Positions 25,943 to 35,235 are shown, counted from the stretch's first letter. The stretch: DNA of 62,970 bases from Apilactobacillus kunkeei (GCF_001308195.1 NZ_JXDF01000025.1:1-62970); one strand, 5' to 3'. Translations and numbers: made by a program. The notes: generated by a model not told the origin, from the sequence alone.

Positions 25943-27181
25943 TTAGTCGTTTTCGTACTTCTTGAATACAAGAACTGCGTTGTGACCACCAAAACCAAAT
26001 GAGTTTGAAATTTCGTAGTTAACTGGTGACTTCTTGTTGTCTTCGTTTACTAGGTCTACTTCAACTTCTGGATCGATGTTCTTAACACCGTAGTTAACTG
26101 GCATTTGTTGACGTTGTAATGCACCAACCATGATAACAGCTTCTAGTGAACCGGCAGCACCTAGAGCATGACCAGTCATACCCTTTGTACTACTTACCTT
26201 GATGTGGTCGTTGTCAGCAAATACTTTCTTGATAGCTTGTGATTCAGCTGAATCATTAGCATGAGTACTTGTTCCGTGAGCGTTAACGTAGTCAACGTCC
26301 TTAGGATCAACGTTAGCATCCTTAAGAGCTAACTTCATAGCATCAACAGCACCTGAACCGTCAGGTCTTGGAGCAGTTAAGTGGTAAGCATCTGAGTTAG
26401 TACCGTAACCAACAACTTCGGCTAAGATGTTAGCACCGCGAGCCTTGGCATGTTCTAGTTCTTCAAGAACTAAAGTACCGGCACCTTCACCCATAACGAA
26501 TCCATTTCTATCCTTATCGAATGGAATTGAACCACCTTCAACAGTTTCTGAAGTTGAAAGTGCTGATAGAGCAGCGAAACCTGCAATACCTAATTCGTTA
26601 ACTGAGGCTTCTGAACCACCGGTAATCATCATCTTGGCTTTACCAAAACGAATGTAGTCAAATGCATCACCAATAGCGTTAGTACCTGATGAACAAGCAG
26701 TAACGATAGCTTGAGAAGTGTTTCTAGCATTTAAGTTAATTGAAATGTTACCAGCAGCCATGTTAATGATTGAGTTAGGAACGAAGAATGGAGATACACG
26801 ACCTGGACCCTTCTTTGACATCTTAATAGCTTGTTCTTGGATAGTTGTTAAACCACCAATACCTGAACCATAGATAACACCTAATTCATCTGGATCAAAT
26901 TCGCCTTCTTTTAGGCCAGCTTGTTCCATAGCTTCGTAAGCTGAGTATAAAGCGTAACGTGAGAAGTCATCCATACGTTTTGAAATCTTCTTGTCGATAC
27001 GTTTTAGTGGATCAAAATCTTTAACTTCGGCAGCTAGAGTAACACCAGTTTCTGAAGCATCAAACTTTGAAATTGGAGCAATACCTGTCTTTGAAGCAAA
27101 AATATTGTCTAAGAATGTGTTAGCGTCGTTACCCAAAGGACTAACGGCACCAATACCTGTAATTACAACACGCTTTTCCAT
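25943..27181 (-). CDS. fabF: Beta-ketoacyl-ACP synthase II
   Basis: Condensing enzyme that elongates acyl-ACP with malonyl-ACP. The Cys-His-His triad is in TACSSGTNAI, NAHGTSTHAND and KGMTGHALGAAG. At 412 residues it is standard for FabF. It follows fabZ with a 13-nt gap and a strong AAGGAGG site, forming a two-gene transcript separate from the main cluster. It is the only FabF in the window, and it is absent from its usual place between fabG and accB. Confidence 0.96.
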   Translation of the reverse strand: MEKRVVITGIGAVSPLGNDANTFLDNIFASKTGIAPISKFDASETGVTLAAEVKDFDPLKRIDKKISKRMDDFSRYALYSAYEAMEQAGLKEGEFDPDELGVIYGSGIGGLTTIQEQAIKMSKKGPGRVSPFFVPNSIINMAAGNISINLNARNTSQAIVTACSSGTNAIGDAFDYIRFGKAKMMITGGSEASVNELGIAGFAALSALSTSETVEGGSIPFDKDRNGFVMGEGAGTLVLEELEHAKARGANILAEVVGYGTNSDAYHLTAPRPDGSGAVDAMKLALKDANVDPKDVDYVNAHGTSTHANDSAESQAIKKVFADNDHIKVSSTKGMTGHALGAAGSLEAVIMVGALQRQQMPVNYGVKNIDPEVEVDLVNEDNKKSPVNYEISNSFGFGGHNAVLVFKKYEND

Positions 27182-27194
27182 AGAGTTATCCTCC

Positions 27195-27638
27195 TTATTT
27201 ACGTTTTACGTCTGGAACGATAAATGTTAGTTGAGCTGAACAAGCCTTCTTGTCGCCAACGTAAGCAGTACAGTCAACTTGTCCCATGTTCTTCTTTTGT
27301 TTACCCATAGTAACTTCGAAACGTACAACGTCACCAGGTTTAACCATCTTTCTGAACTTAGCACCCTTAATTTCACCAAGGTAAGCAGTCTTATCCTTGT
27401 ATTGTTCACTCTTCAAAATAAGGATTGAAGCAGTTTGAGCCATAGTTTCAATGATTAAAACACCAGGCATAACTGGGTTTCCAGGGAAGTGACCTTGGAA
27501 ATAGTTTTCGTTGATAGTAACGTTCTTGGTAGCAACTACCTTTTCACCAGGGATTAATTCATCAACCTTATCGATGTATAGAATTGGGTATCTGTTTGGA
27601 ATTAAATCCATAATTTCTGTTGTATTTAAAACACTCAC
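27195..27638 (-). CDS. fabZ: 3-hydroxyacyl-ACP dehydratase (canonical FabZ/FabN type)
   Basis: Hot-dog fold dehydratase of 147 residues. The catalytic motif is intact (FQGHFPGNPVMPGVLIIE, with H50 and E64). The start is GTG 27636-27638 with GAGGAG 8 nt upstream. Pairing with fabF outside the main cluster resembles the fabN-fabO pair of enterococci, where FabN also isomerises the trans-2 to the cis-3 bond to allow unsaturated fatty acids. Whether this copy isomerises cannot be read from the motif. Confidence 0.92.
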   Translation of the reverse strand: MSVLNTTEIMDLIPNRYPILYIDKVDELIPGEKVVATKNVTINENYFQGHFPGNPVMPGVLIIETMAQTASILILKSEQYKDKTAYLGEIKGAKFRKMVKPGDVVRFEVTMGKQKKNMGQVDCTAYVGDKKACSAQLTFIVPDVKRK

Positions 27639-28006
27639 AATAAGCACTCCTCATATATAATTCAAAATTTTAACAATTAAACGTCTTTTATTAATCTAAT
27701 TTATGCTCCTAATCCAATAGGACTATTGATTACCTCTTCATCTAGTTTTGACATCTAGATGAACTAATCAACATAAATAAGTTTAACAATTACCATACTA
27801 AGTTACAACGTACAAGACTCTTTTTATTACTTAAAATAAATAAAACGTTGTTATAGCGGTGTTTTACGTATATTTCCTTATGTGACACATGGTTGAATGT
27901 ATATCTATTTTGCCGTTTTTTCATTAGAGATTATCTAATTTTCATGATTTGATTCGTTTAATGTTTGAACATCCCATTACCCCGGAAAATCATTTAACAG
28001 CAGATA
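27639..28006 (-). promoter_or_regulatory. Long structured 5' leader of fabZ-fabF
   Basis: No gene is visible in these 368 bases. At 27699-27778 the minus-strand RNA can fold as a three-way junction. The closing helix is ATTTATG/CATAAAT (27772-27778 and 27699-27705). Arm 1 is TTCATCTAG/CTAGATGAA (27755-27763 and 27737-27745). Arm 2 is TAATCAATAG with CTATTGGATTA (27710-27732). TTAACAATTA occurs twice, flanking the fold. No clear promoter hexamers are seen. It may be a protein- or metabolite-binding leader. Confidence 0.5.
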
Positions 28007-28597
28007 TTAATCGTCATATGTAGCAAGGGTTCCAACGTAACCATCAGCTACCTCAATATCGGTTAATTTAATTTTACGATCTAATCGTTTAGCAGATTTC
28101 TTGGTATCAACATCAATGTCGACACTCTTAACCTTACCGGATAAACCAGTACCGACTAATTTTAATGCTGCTTCCTTGATTGTCCATAACTTAAGGGTTT
28201 CATCCCCTTCTACTGATTCGTCTAGATTACTTAGGTAATTTAGTTCGTTATCAGTGAACGCACGAGTAATTCGTTTGTAAGTAAATGGACGCAACTTCTC
28301 AATATCTACTCCAACCTCTTGATCTGAAACCGCTAGGATTACTAAATCGTAAGAGTTTGAAATATTGTATTGAAATTGCTTTGACTTTAGAAATGGTTTG
28401 CCGTGATCACCGTAGTAAAAAAGGTCACCATGCAATAATTCATCAATACTAATTCCCATGTAATCTGCCAGCATCAAGTTACCGACAATCGCTTGACGTT
28501 TATTATACTTAGTAAAATCAACATCAGCCTTCTTGAAGATTTCTTGGTACTTTGGATTTTGAATAGAATCGATAAAAATTTCTGTATTATTAAGCAA
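28007..28597 (-). CDS. 4'-phosphopantetheinyl transferase (Sfp/AcpT type)
   Basis: Transfers phosphopantetheine from CoA to the Ser of ACP, making holo-ACP. Motifs seen: YNISNSYDLVILAVSD (a divergent form of the usual FNLSHS), VGVDIEKLRPF with the Mg-binding Asp, and LWTIKEAALKLVGTGLSG (W-x-x-KEA). About 196 residues. The likely start is TTG 28595-28597, 9 nt after AAGGGTG and overlapping the fabI stop; a GTG at 28607-28609 has no spacing to a ribosome site. As the last gene of the fab operon it fits ACP activation. Confidence 0.87.
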   Translation of the reverse strand: MLNNTEIFIDSIQNPKYQEIFKKADVDFTKYNKRQAIVGNLMLADYMGISIDELLHGDLFYYGDHGKPFLKSKQFQYNISNSYDLVILAVSDQEVGVDIEKLRPFTYKRITRAFTDNELNYLSNLDESVEGDETLKLWTIKEAALKLVGTGLSGKVKSVDIDVDTKKSAKRLDRKIKLTDIEVADGYVGTLATYDD

Positions 28598-29351
28598 GTA
28601 AATGAACACCCTTATCAGCGTAAATCAAGTCACCAGTAACACCTGATGATAGGTTACTCATTAGGAAAGTAGCAACGTCACCAACTTGGTGGATGTCAAC
28701 AGCTTCACCGTCAACAGTTCTTGCTTCTGATTCCTTCAATAGGTCACCGTGGTTCTTGATACCAGTAACAGCTAGAGTCTTGATGGCACCAGCTGAGATA
28801 GCGTTAACACGGATCTTCTTAGGACCTAAGTCTGAAGCTAGGTATCTAACGTTAGCTTCTAGAGCAGCCTTAGCAACACCCATCATGTTGTATGAAGGGA
28901 TAGCACGAGTTGAACCCATGTAAGTTAGAGTAGCAATACTACCTTGTGGGTTCATAACACGACTTGCGTAACGTGATACTGAGATTAGTGAGTAAGCTGA
29001 AACGTCTTGAGCTAAGTTGTAACCATCTTTCTTAACATCAATAACGCCACCTTCAAGAGTTTCCTTGTCAGCGTAAGCAATCGCATGAATAACACCATCG
29101 ATGTTACCAAATTTAGCTTGAATGTCTTGGAAAGTCTTTTCAACGTTTGCATCTTCAGCAACGTCACATTCAATCATTTCAGTTCCTTCTGGAACAAGCT
29201 TGTCTAATTGACGCTTTAATCTTTCGTTTTGGTAAGTAATGATAACTTTAGCACCGTTATCCATTAGTGACTTAGCACAACCCCAGGCAATACTACGCTT
29301 GTTAGCAACACCCATAACAACAATTGTTTTTCCATCTAATAAGTTTGACAT
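28590..29351 (-). CDS. fabI: Enoyl-ACP reductase (NADH)
   Basis: Last reductive step of each elongation cycle. SDR-type fold with VVMGVANKRSIAWG at the N-terminus and the catalytic Tyr-x6-Lys in YNMMGVAK. 253 residues. The ATG at 29349-29351 follows AGGAGG; the nine-codon longer frame overlaps the ribosome site and is rejected. It lies between accA and the phosphopantetheinyl transferase. It is the target type of triclosan-like inhibitors. Confidence 0.95.
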   Translation of the reverse strand: MSNLLDGKTIVVMGVANKRSIAWGCAKSLMDNGAKVIITYQNERLKRQLDKLVPEGTEMIECDVAEDANVEKTFQDIQAKFGNIDGVIHAIAYADKETLEGGVIDVKKDGYNLAQDVSAYSLISVSRYASRVMNPQGSIATLTYMGSTRAIPSYNMMGVAKAALEANVRYLASDLGPKKIRVNAISAGAIKTLAVTGIKNHGDLLKESEARTVDGEAVDIHQVGDVATFLMSNLSSGVTGDLIYADKGVHLLA

Positions 29352-29393
29352 TATGATTTGGCCTCCTAAAATATACAAATCAATTAAATTACA

Positions 29394-30161
29394 TTAGTTG
29401 AATTTACGGTAACGTTCGTGACGTTGGGCCAATAATTCTTCTTTAGGTAATTTGTTAAGTTCATTAATTTTTTCAATTAAAGCTTCTTTGAAGTTTTGCA
29501 TTGATTTTGCATCTTTGACTTCGGGAATAATCTTATCAATGATTTCATTGTCTAATAGTTCCTTTGGTGTAAGTTGCATTTGTTCAGCAGCTTCTGCTGC
29601 CTTACTTGAATCTTTCCACAAGATTGTGGCATAGCCTTCAGGTGATAGCACTGAGTAGATACTATCTTCTAAGGCCCAAACGGTGTCACCGACAGCTAGA
29701 GCTAAGGCTCCACCGCTTCCCCCTTCACCAATGATGACACTGATGTATGGCACTTTTAACTTAAGTCCTTGCATGATTGATTGAGCAATCATGTAACCTT
29801 GACCCTTGTATTCAGCGTCCATACCAGGATATGCACCAGGTGTATTAATCAAGTTAATGATTGGACGGTTAAACTTTTCCGCTTGTTTCATCAAACGTAA
29901 AGCTTTTCTGTATCCAGAAGGTTCTGCTGAACCGAAATGTCTTTCGATATTTTCGTCAGTGTCGTTACCCTTTTGGATACTTGTAATGGTAACTGGTTGA
30001 CCAGCAATAGTTCCGATACCAGCATATACTGCAGGATCATCGCTGTAAGCACGGTCACCGTGTAGTTCCATAAAGTCGTCAGTAATTCCAGCAACTAGGT
30101 CTTGGATACTAATCTTATCAGCACTTCTAGCCGCTAAAACACGATCATATGCTTTTCCCAT
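29394..30161 (-). CDS. accA: Acetyl-CoA carboxylase, carboxyltransferase subunit alpha
   Basis: With AccD it transfers the carboxyl group from carboxybiotin to acetyl-CoA, giving malonyl-CoA. Crotonase-like fold: GGSGGALALAVGD, MLEDSIYSVLSPEG-like (ALEDSIYSVLSPEGYATI) and NTPGAYPGMDAE. At 255 residues it is the short form typical of lactobacilli. AGGAGG precedes the ATG, and it follows accD by 15 nt. Confidence 0.95.
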   Translation of the reverse strand: MGKAYDRVLAARSADKISIQDLVAGITDDFMELHGDRAYSDDPAVYAGIGTIAGQPVTITSIQKGNDTDENIERHFGSAEPSGYRKALRLMKQAEKFNRPIINLINTPGAYPGMDAEYKGQGYMIAQSIMQGLKLKVPYISVIIGEGGSGGALALAVGDTVWALEDSIYSVLSPEGYATILWKDSSKAAEAAEQMQLTPKELLDNEIIDKIIPEVKDAKSMQNFKEALIEKINELNKLPKEELLAQRHERYRKFN

Positions 30162-30176
30162 AATACTAATATCCTC

Positions 30177-30995
30177 CTAATTCCAAGCCAATAACTTGGC
30201 TAATACTGATTTCATTTCATCTCTTTTAACAATGGCATCTAAGAAACCATTCTTAAGTAGAGTTTCTGCACGTTGGAAATCCTTTGGTGGACGTTGTTGA
30301 ATTGTCTTTTCGATAACTCGACGACCAGCAAAACCAATTAATGTGTGTGGTTCAGAGATGTTGATATCTCCTTCCATGGCATAACTAGCAGTAACACCAC
30401 CGGTAGTAGGATCAGTTAATACAGAAATGTATAGTAATCCTTTTTCGGCGTGATCAGATACCGCTTGTGATACCTTGGCCATTTGCATTAATGAGTGGAT
30501 TCCTTCTTGCATTCTGGCACCACCAGAACATGAGAAGACAACTACTGGTAAGTTCTTTTCGGTTGCTTGTTCGAATAATCTAGCAAGCTTTTCACCAGTG
30601 GCAGTACCTAAACTCCCCATGATGAAACGTGAATCCATCACACCTAGGGCAAATTCAGTATCACCAATCTTGGCGAAACCGGTTTGAACACTTTCGTTTA
30701 GGTCAGTGGCCTTCTTTGACTTTTCAAGCTTTCCAGCGTACTTTTCGTCACTTAAGAAACGCTTTGGTGCACTAATTTCAGAATCGATTGGTGTGAATTC
30801 GTCCACAGTCATGTTGATTCTTTCTTGTGCGCCAAGTCTAAAACCATAACCACAGTTAGGACATAGCTTGTATTCCCCTAACTTCTTGTTGTAAAAGCTT
30901 TCTTCACAAACTGGACATTTGATAAACAAATGATCTGGAACTTTGTCCATTAGAGTTTGTAAATCTTTGGTTTCTTCTGATTTATTATTCTTCAA
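30177..30995 (-). CDS. accD: Acetyl-CoA carboxylase, carboxyltransferase subunit beta
   Basis: Partner of AccA. The N-terminal Cys4 zinc ribbon is present (CPVC near residue 24 and CPNC near residue 43), followed by the transferase domain with FSCSGGARMQEG and TDPTTGGVTASYAMEGD. 272 residues. The start is TTG 30993-30995, inside the 3' end of accC (11-nt overlap), so translation is coupled. Confidence 0.95.
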   Translation of the reverse strand: MKNNKSEETKDLQTLMDKVPDHLFIKCPVCEESFYNKKLGEYKLCPNCGYGFRLGAQERINMTVDEFTPIDSEISAPKRFLSDEKYAGKLEKSKKATDLNESVQTGFAKIGDTEFALGVMDSRFIMGSLGTATGEKLARLFEQATEKNLPVVVFSCSGGARMQEGIHSLMQMAKVSQAVSDHAEKGLLYISVLTDPTTGGVTASYAMEGDINISEPHTLIGFAGRRVIEKTIQQRPPKDFQRAETLLKNGFLDAIVKRDEMKSVLAKLLAWN

Positions 30996-32358
30996 CGTTT
31001 TTCAACCACTCTTTCAAGAATGATTTTTCAATGTATAGATTATTGAAATCTGAATCATTGAAATGTTTGTCTTGTAACAAATCATTTAGGAATTGACGGT
31101 TAGTCTTTACTCCATCAACCTTAAATTCATTAATTACTCTTCTCATTTTTACGACAGCCTGAGGCTTGTCAGGCATATGTACAATGATTTTAGCAATCAT
31201 TGAATCATAGAAAGGAGAAATGGTGTCACCTTGTTCAACACCTGAGTCAATACGAACACCCTTAGTTCCGAATGGGAAGTTAACCTTACGAAGAGTACCT
31301 GGTGCTGGTAAGAAACCATGTGCAGGGTCTTCGGCGTTAATACGGCATTCGATTGCGTAACTATCTACCTTAATGTCATCTTGTGTGAATGGTAAAGCTT
31401 CACCAGCGGCAACTTGGATTTGAGCCTTGATTAATTGAACTCCAGCAACTTCTTCAGAAACTGTATGTTCAACTTGTAATCTAGTGTTCATTTCCATGAA
31501 GTAGAAATTGTTGGTCTTTTCATCCAATAGGAATTCGAAAGTACCAGTGTTTTCGTAACCAATTTCCTTGGTTGCTTTGGCAACAAGCTTACCTAGATAA
31601 TCACGTTGAGATTGAGAAACTTCCATACATGGAGTTTCTTCAATAATCTTTTGATGACCTCTTTGTAGAGAACAGTCACGTTCAGGGAAGTAAACAACAT
31701 TTCCCTTTTGATCAGCGATAACTTGCATTTCAATATGCTTAGCATCACTTAAATCTTTTTCCATGTACAATGAATCGTCATTGTATGAAATTCTTGCTTC
31801 ACGCTTGGTAGTGTTAAAGATTTCCTTTAATGCTTCTTCATCGTCACATTCACGAATACCTTTACCACCACCACCGGCAGCAGCTTTAAGCATAACTGGA
31901 TAACCAATTTCATCCGCTAGTTTTAAAGCATCTTCTAAACTATCAATGGAGCCGTCTGAACCAGGAATGGTTGGTACTCCACTGTTCTTCATCGCTGCCT
32001 TGGCATGAGATTTATTTCCCATTAAATCAATTACTTTTGAACTTGGTCCAATGAACTTAATTGAACATTTTTCGCAAAGTTCAGCAAATTCAGCGTTTTC
32101 AGATAGAAATCCGTAACCGGGGTGAATAGCTTCTGATCCAGTTAAAATTGCAGCGTCAATCACTGCAGCCATGTTCAAGTATGATTCGTTTGGTTGTGGA
32201 CCACCAATACATACTGATTCGTCGGCTAATTTAACGAACATGCTATCCTTGTCGGCAGTTGAATAAACGGCAACAGCTTTAATGTCCATCTCATGAAGTG
32301 CTCTTATGATTTGCACCGCGATTTCACCACGGTTAGCAATTAATACCTTTTTAAACAT
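30985..32358 (-). CDS. accC: Biotin carboxylase subunit of acetyl-CoA carboxylase
   Basis: ATP-dependent carboxylation of biotin on AccB. ATP-grasp fold: FKKVLIANRGEIAVQII at the N-terminus, KAAAGGGGKGIRECDD as the glycine-rich loop, and FYFMEMNTRLQVEHTVSE for metal and catalysis. 457 residues from ATG 32356-32358, which has AAGGA 8 nt upstream; an ATG three codons earlier lies in the ribosome site. Second gene after fabZ2 in the operon. Confidence 0.96.
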   Translation of the reverse strand: MFKKVLIANRGEIAVQIIRALHEMDIKAVAVYSTADKDSMFVKLADESVCIGGPQPNESYLNMAAVIDAAILTGSEAIHPGYGFLSENAEFAELCEKCSIKFIGPSSKVIDLMGNKSHAKAAMKNSGVPTIPGSDGSIDSLEDALKLADEIGYPVMLKAAAGGGGKGIRECDDEEALKEIFNTTKREARISYNDDSLYMEKDLSDAKHIEMQVIADQKGNVVYFPERDCSLQRGHQKIIEETPCMEVSQSQRDYLGKLVAKATKEIGYENTGTFEFLLDEKTNNFYFMEMNTRLQVEHTVSEEVAGVQLIKAQIQVAAGEALPFTQDDIKVDSYAIECRINAEDPAHGFLPAPGTLRKVNFPFGTKGVRIDSGVEQGDTISPFYDSMIAKIIVHMPDKPQAVVKMRRVINEFKVDGVKTNRQFLNDLLQDKHFNDSDFNNLYIEKSFLKEWLKNVEE

Positions 32359-32378
32359 TTCACTCATCCTTTATGAAC

Positions 32379-32792
32379 TTATTCAATTGCAAAGATTAAA
32401 GTACCTTCACAAATAACTTCGCCATCTCTAGTAACTGTTCCATGACCTTCACCTATGTTTCTCTTTAGCTTTGTCATTTCAACAGCTAGTTCCAACTTGT
32501 CGCCTGGTCTAAAGCTGTCTTTGTAAGTAGCTTCCTTGATACCACCAAAGAAAACATTATGTCCTTTGTATTCAGGCATTGATAGTAATGCACAAACTCC
32601 AGTTTGAGCTAGCATTTCCATCGCGATTGGTCTTGGCATTCCAAATTCAAGATGTTGTTTTGAGAAGAACCATTCGTTAACAGTTAAAAGCTTTTCAGCC
32701 TTTGCACCTTCACCAGGTCTTACTTCAATAATCTTGTCTAACATTTGGAATGGGAATCTTTGAGGAATGAAATCTTGTACGTTATAGTCCAA
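32379..32792 (-). CDS. fabZ2: FabZ-like hot-dog dehydratase with altered catalytic loop
   Basis: Hot-dog protein of 137 residues in the normal fabZ position between accB and accC. It keeps RFPFQMLDKI (the RYP.L..D start) and GEGTLIFAIE at the end. The canonical GHFPG...MPGVL..E loop is replaced by KQHLEFGMPRPIAMEML, leaving H47 and E59 only 12 residues apart rather than 14. It may be an altered-specificity or structural paralog of the canonical FabZ at 27.2 kb. The start is TTG, 7 nt after GAGGAGG. Confidence 0.88.
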   Translation of the reverse strand: MDYNVQDFIPQRFPFQMLDKIIEVRPGEGAKAEKLLTVNEWFFSKQHLEFGMPRPIAMEMLAQTGVCALLSMPEYKGHNVFFGGIKEATYKDSFRPGDKLELAVEMTKLKRNIGEGHGTVTRDGEVICEGTLIFAIE

Positions 32793-32794
32793 AA

Positions 32795-33232
32795 TTAGTC
32801 CTCCTCAATTTCAAAAATTGGTTGATCGTATTCAACCATGTCACCATTTTCAGCAACCTTCTTAGTAATAGTTCCAGAAACGGGACTCTTAACTTCGTTG
32901 ATAACCTTCATGGCTTCGATTACACAAACAGTGTCGCCCTTCTTAACGTGATCGCCCACTTTTTTGTAGACTGGTTTTTCAGGACTTGGAGCAAAGTATA
33001 CGATTCCAACAAGTGGAGCCTTAATCTTTGCACCTGAAGCTGCTGGTTTAGCAGCTGGTTGTTCACTTGCAGTTGCGCCAGCAGCTGGAGCTGGTTGAGC
33101 AACGTTTTGAACTGCAGCGTGTTCTAACTTACTGAAGTATAAGTCAGTACCATCATCGGCAGTAATCTTAAATTCTTTCATGCTGGACTTATCGAACTTG
33201 TCCATTAACTTTTCAATGTCTTTTTGTTCCAT
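32795..33232 (-). CDS. accB: Biotin carboxyl carrier protein of acetyl-CoA carboxylase
   Basis: Carries the biotin that shuttles CO2 between AccC and AccA-AccD. The biotinyl domain is at the C-terminus with the Lys in CVIEAMKVINEVKSP (V replaces the more usual M after the Lys). An Ala/Pro-rich flexible linker spans about residues 40-70. 145 residues. It sits directly after fabG; the fabF usually found between them is missing here. Confidence 0.95.
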   Translation of the reverse strand: MEQKDIEKLMDKFDKSSMKEFKITADDGTDLYFSKLEHAAVQNVAQPAPAAGATASEQPAAKPAASGAKIKAPLVGIVYFAPSPEKPVYKKVGDHVKKGDTVCVIEAMKVINEVKSPVSGTITKKVAENGDMVEYDQPIFEIEED

Positions 33233-33278
33233 GTTTTTATATCTCCTGTTAATTAAGAATGTTCTTACTTAACTTTGA

Positions 33279-34019
33279 TTACATAGTTAATCCACCGTCA
33301 ACGGTGATTACTTGTCCATTCATGTATTCGTTCTTGATTAAGAATTCAACAACTTGAGCAACTTCGTCTGGAGTACCAAAACGTTTTGCTGGGATTTTTT
33401 CTTCCCAATCAGCGATGTAACTATCGCCTAGTTTAGCTGTCATAGCAGTCTTAATCATACCTGGAGCAACCGCATTACAACGGATTCCACGTAGAGCACC
33501 TTCTTGGGCTGTAGTCTTAGTTAAACCTACGATACCGGCCTTAGTAGATGAATAGTTAGCTTGACCTAAGTTACCGTGTAGACCTGCGATACTTGAAAGG
33601 TTGATAATGCAACCCTTACGAGCTCTTTGCATCTTCTTCATAGCAAACTTAGTCATGTTAAATACACCAAACAAGTTAGTGTCTAATACTTGTTTGAATG
33701 AATCACCCTTCATTCTAGTTAATAGAGTGTCTTGGGTGATACCGGCATTGTTAACCAATACGTCTAGTTTGCCGTATTTTTCAATAACACTGTCAATCAT
33801 TGCTTTAGCGTCATCTTCTGAAGCAACGTCTCCAACCAATACATCAATTTCTGAATCGAAGTTAGCTTGGAAAGCTTTCAATTCTTCTTCATTCAATTGA
33901 CGGTGTGAGTTAGCGATTACGATATTATTTTCATCCTTAGCTAGACGAACTGCGTCAGCTAAACCTAATCCCTTAGTAGCACCAGTGATTAGAATTACTT
34001 GTTTTTCGTTATTTTCCAT
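33279..34019 (-). CDS. fabG: 3-oxoacyl-ACP reductase
   Basis: NADPH-dependent SDR reductase of 3-ketoacyl-ACP. TGATKGLGLA is the cofactor motif, NNAG and SSIAG are present, and YSSTKAG contains the catalytic Tyr-x3-Lys. 246 residues. The ATG is 2 nt after the fabD stop with AGGAG inside the end of fabD, so translation is coupled. Confidence 0.95.
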   Translation of the reverse strand: MENNEKQVILITGATKGLGLADAVRLAKDENNIVIANSHRQLNEEELKAFQANFDSEIDVLVGDVASEDDAKAMIDSVIEKYGKLDVLVNNAGITQDTLLTRMKGDSFKQVLDTNLFGVFNMTKFAMKKMQRARKGCIINLSSIAGLHGNLGQANYSSTKAGIVGLTKTTAQEGALRGIRCNAVAPGMIKTAMTAKLGDSYIADWEEKIPAKRFGTPDEVAQVVEFLIKNEYMNGQVITVDGGLTM

Positions 34020-34021
34020 AA

Positions 34022-34921
34022 TTATTCTCCTAACTTATCTAATAAGGCATCTAGAGTTTCAACACTTTCTACATTGTATGTATCAGCCTTTAATGTCTTT
34101 TTAGCAAGCTTACTTAGCGTATTTCCTGGACCGATTTCGATAAAAGCGTCAATGTTTTTGTCTTCCAATGAAGCAACATCTTGCATGAAGTGTGTAGGAT
34201 TGATTAGTTGGTTAACTAATGTTTCCTTGATGGTGTCCTTAGCAAATGGTTTTACGGTAGTATTACTGATTACATCTACTTGAGGTTCATCAAATTCAAC
34301 ACTTTCAAGACGTTTAGCTAATTGATCTGATGCAGGTTGCATCAATGGAGTATGTGAAGCGACGGCAACTTGTAGTGGAACTAAACGTTTTGCGCCTTTT
34401 TCCTTCAATACTTCCATGGCGTTTTGAACCCCTTCTTTAGTACCACCAATAACAACTTGTGACTTGTTATTGTAGTTAGCTGGGTAAACGTCATCAATTT
34501 CATCACAAACGCTCTTCACAAAATCAGGGCTAAGACCCAATACAGCAGCCATAGAACCTGGATTTTGCTTACCTGCTTCATCCATGTAATGTGAGCGATC
34601 GTGTACTAGCTTTAGCCCTGATTTAAAAGATAGTGCTTTAGCAGCAACTAAAGCACTATACTCGCCTAAACTCAATCCCATCATTGCAACAGGTTTCTCT
34701 ATTTTGTCTTCTAAAATACGATGAATAGCTACACTCATCGTCAAAATAGCGATTTGAGTATTATTAGGATTATCAAAAATTTCCGGATCAGCTAAGTTTA
34801 AATTCAATGTTTCTGAGGCCTCGTCAATTGTACGTTTATACACAGGGTTTGACTTGTACAAATCCTGTCCCATTTCCTTAAATTGACTACCTTGGCCACT
34901 AAATAGATAACAAATATTCAA
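34022..34921 (-). CDS. fabD: Malonyl-CoA:ACP transacylase
   Basis: Transfers malonyl from CoA to ACP. FSGQGSQ at the N-terminus, nucleophile GLSLGEYSAL and His in VASHTPLM are all seen. 299 residues. The start is TTG 34919-34921 with AGGAG 9 nt upstream. It lies between acpP and fabG in the operon. Confidence 0.95.
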   Translation of the reverse strand: MNICYLFSGQGSQFKEMGQDLYKSNPVYKRTIDEASETLNLNLADPEIFDNPNNTQIAILTMSVAIHRILEDKIEKPVAMMGLSLGEYSALVAAKALSFKSGLKLVHDRSHYMDEAGKQNPGSMAAVLGLSPDFVKSVCDEIDDVYPANYNNKSQVVIGGTKEGVQNAMEVLKEKGAKRLVPLQVAVASHTPLMQPASDQLAKRLESVEFDEPQVDVISNTTVKPFAKDTIKETLVNQLINPTHFMQDVASLEDKNIDAFIEIGPGNTLSKLAKKTLKADTYNVESVETLDALLDKLGE

Positions 34922-34954
34922 ACTTAAACACTCCTAGTTAATTAAAACTAATTA

Positions 34955-35197
34955 TTATTCTTCAACTTTACCAGCAACGTAGTCAACTAATTGTTGTACA
35001 GTTGCGATGTCGTTGTCACTGTCAATTTCGATGTCGTATTCGTCTTCTAGAGCATCGATGATTTCAAATAAGTCTAAACTGTCTAGGTCTAGTTCTTCTT
35101 TGAAGTTAGTGTCCATCTTGATGTCTTCAGCCTTAACGTCTGATTGATCTACAACGATTTCTTTTACCTTGTCAAAAATTGCGTTCTTGTCTGCCAT
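34955..35197 (-). CDS. acpP: Acyl carrier protein
   Basis: Small acidic four-helix carrier. The phosphopantetheine Ser is in LDLDSLDLFEII. 80 residues from ATG 35195-35197 with GGAG upstream; an in-frame GTG four codons earlier would overlap the ribosome site. It is located between fabH and fabD, and the phosphopantetheinyl transferase that can activate it is encoded at the end of the same operon. Confidence 0.95.
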   Translation of the reverse strand: MADKNAIFDKVKEIVVDQSDVKAEDIKMDTNFKEELDLDSLDLFEIIDALEDEYDIEIDSDNDIATVQQLVDYVAGKVEE

Positions 35198-35235
35198 AAT
35201 ATAATTCACTCCATATATAAAATTAAAATAATAAA

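Noticed and set aside
27755-27785. Ten-codon ORF inside the fabZ leader
   Set aside because: It starts inside the closing helix, has no SD, and is probably a by-product of the structured RNA.
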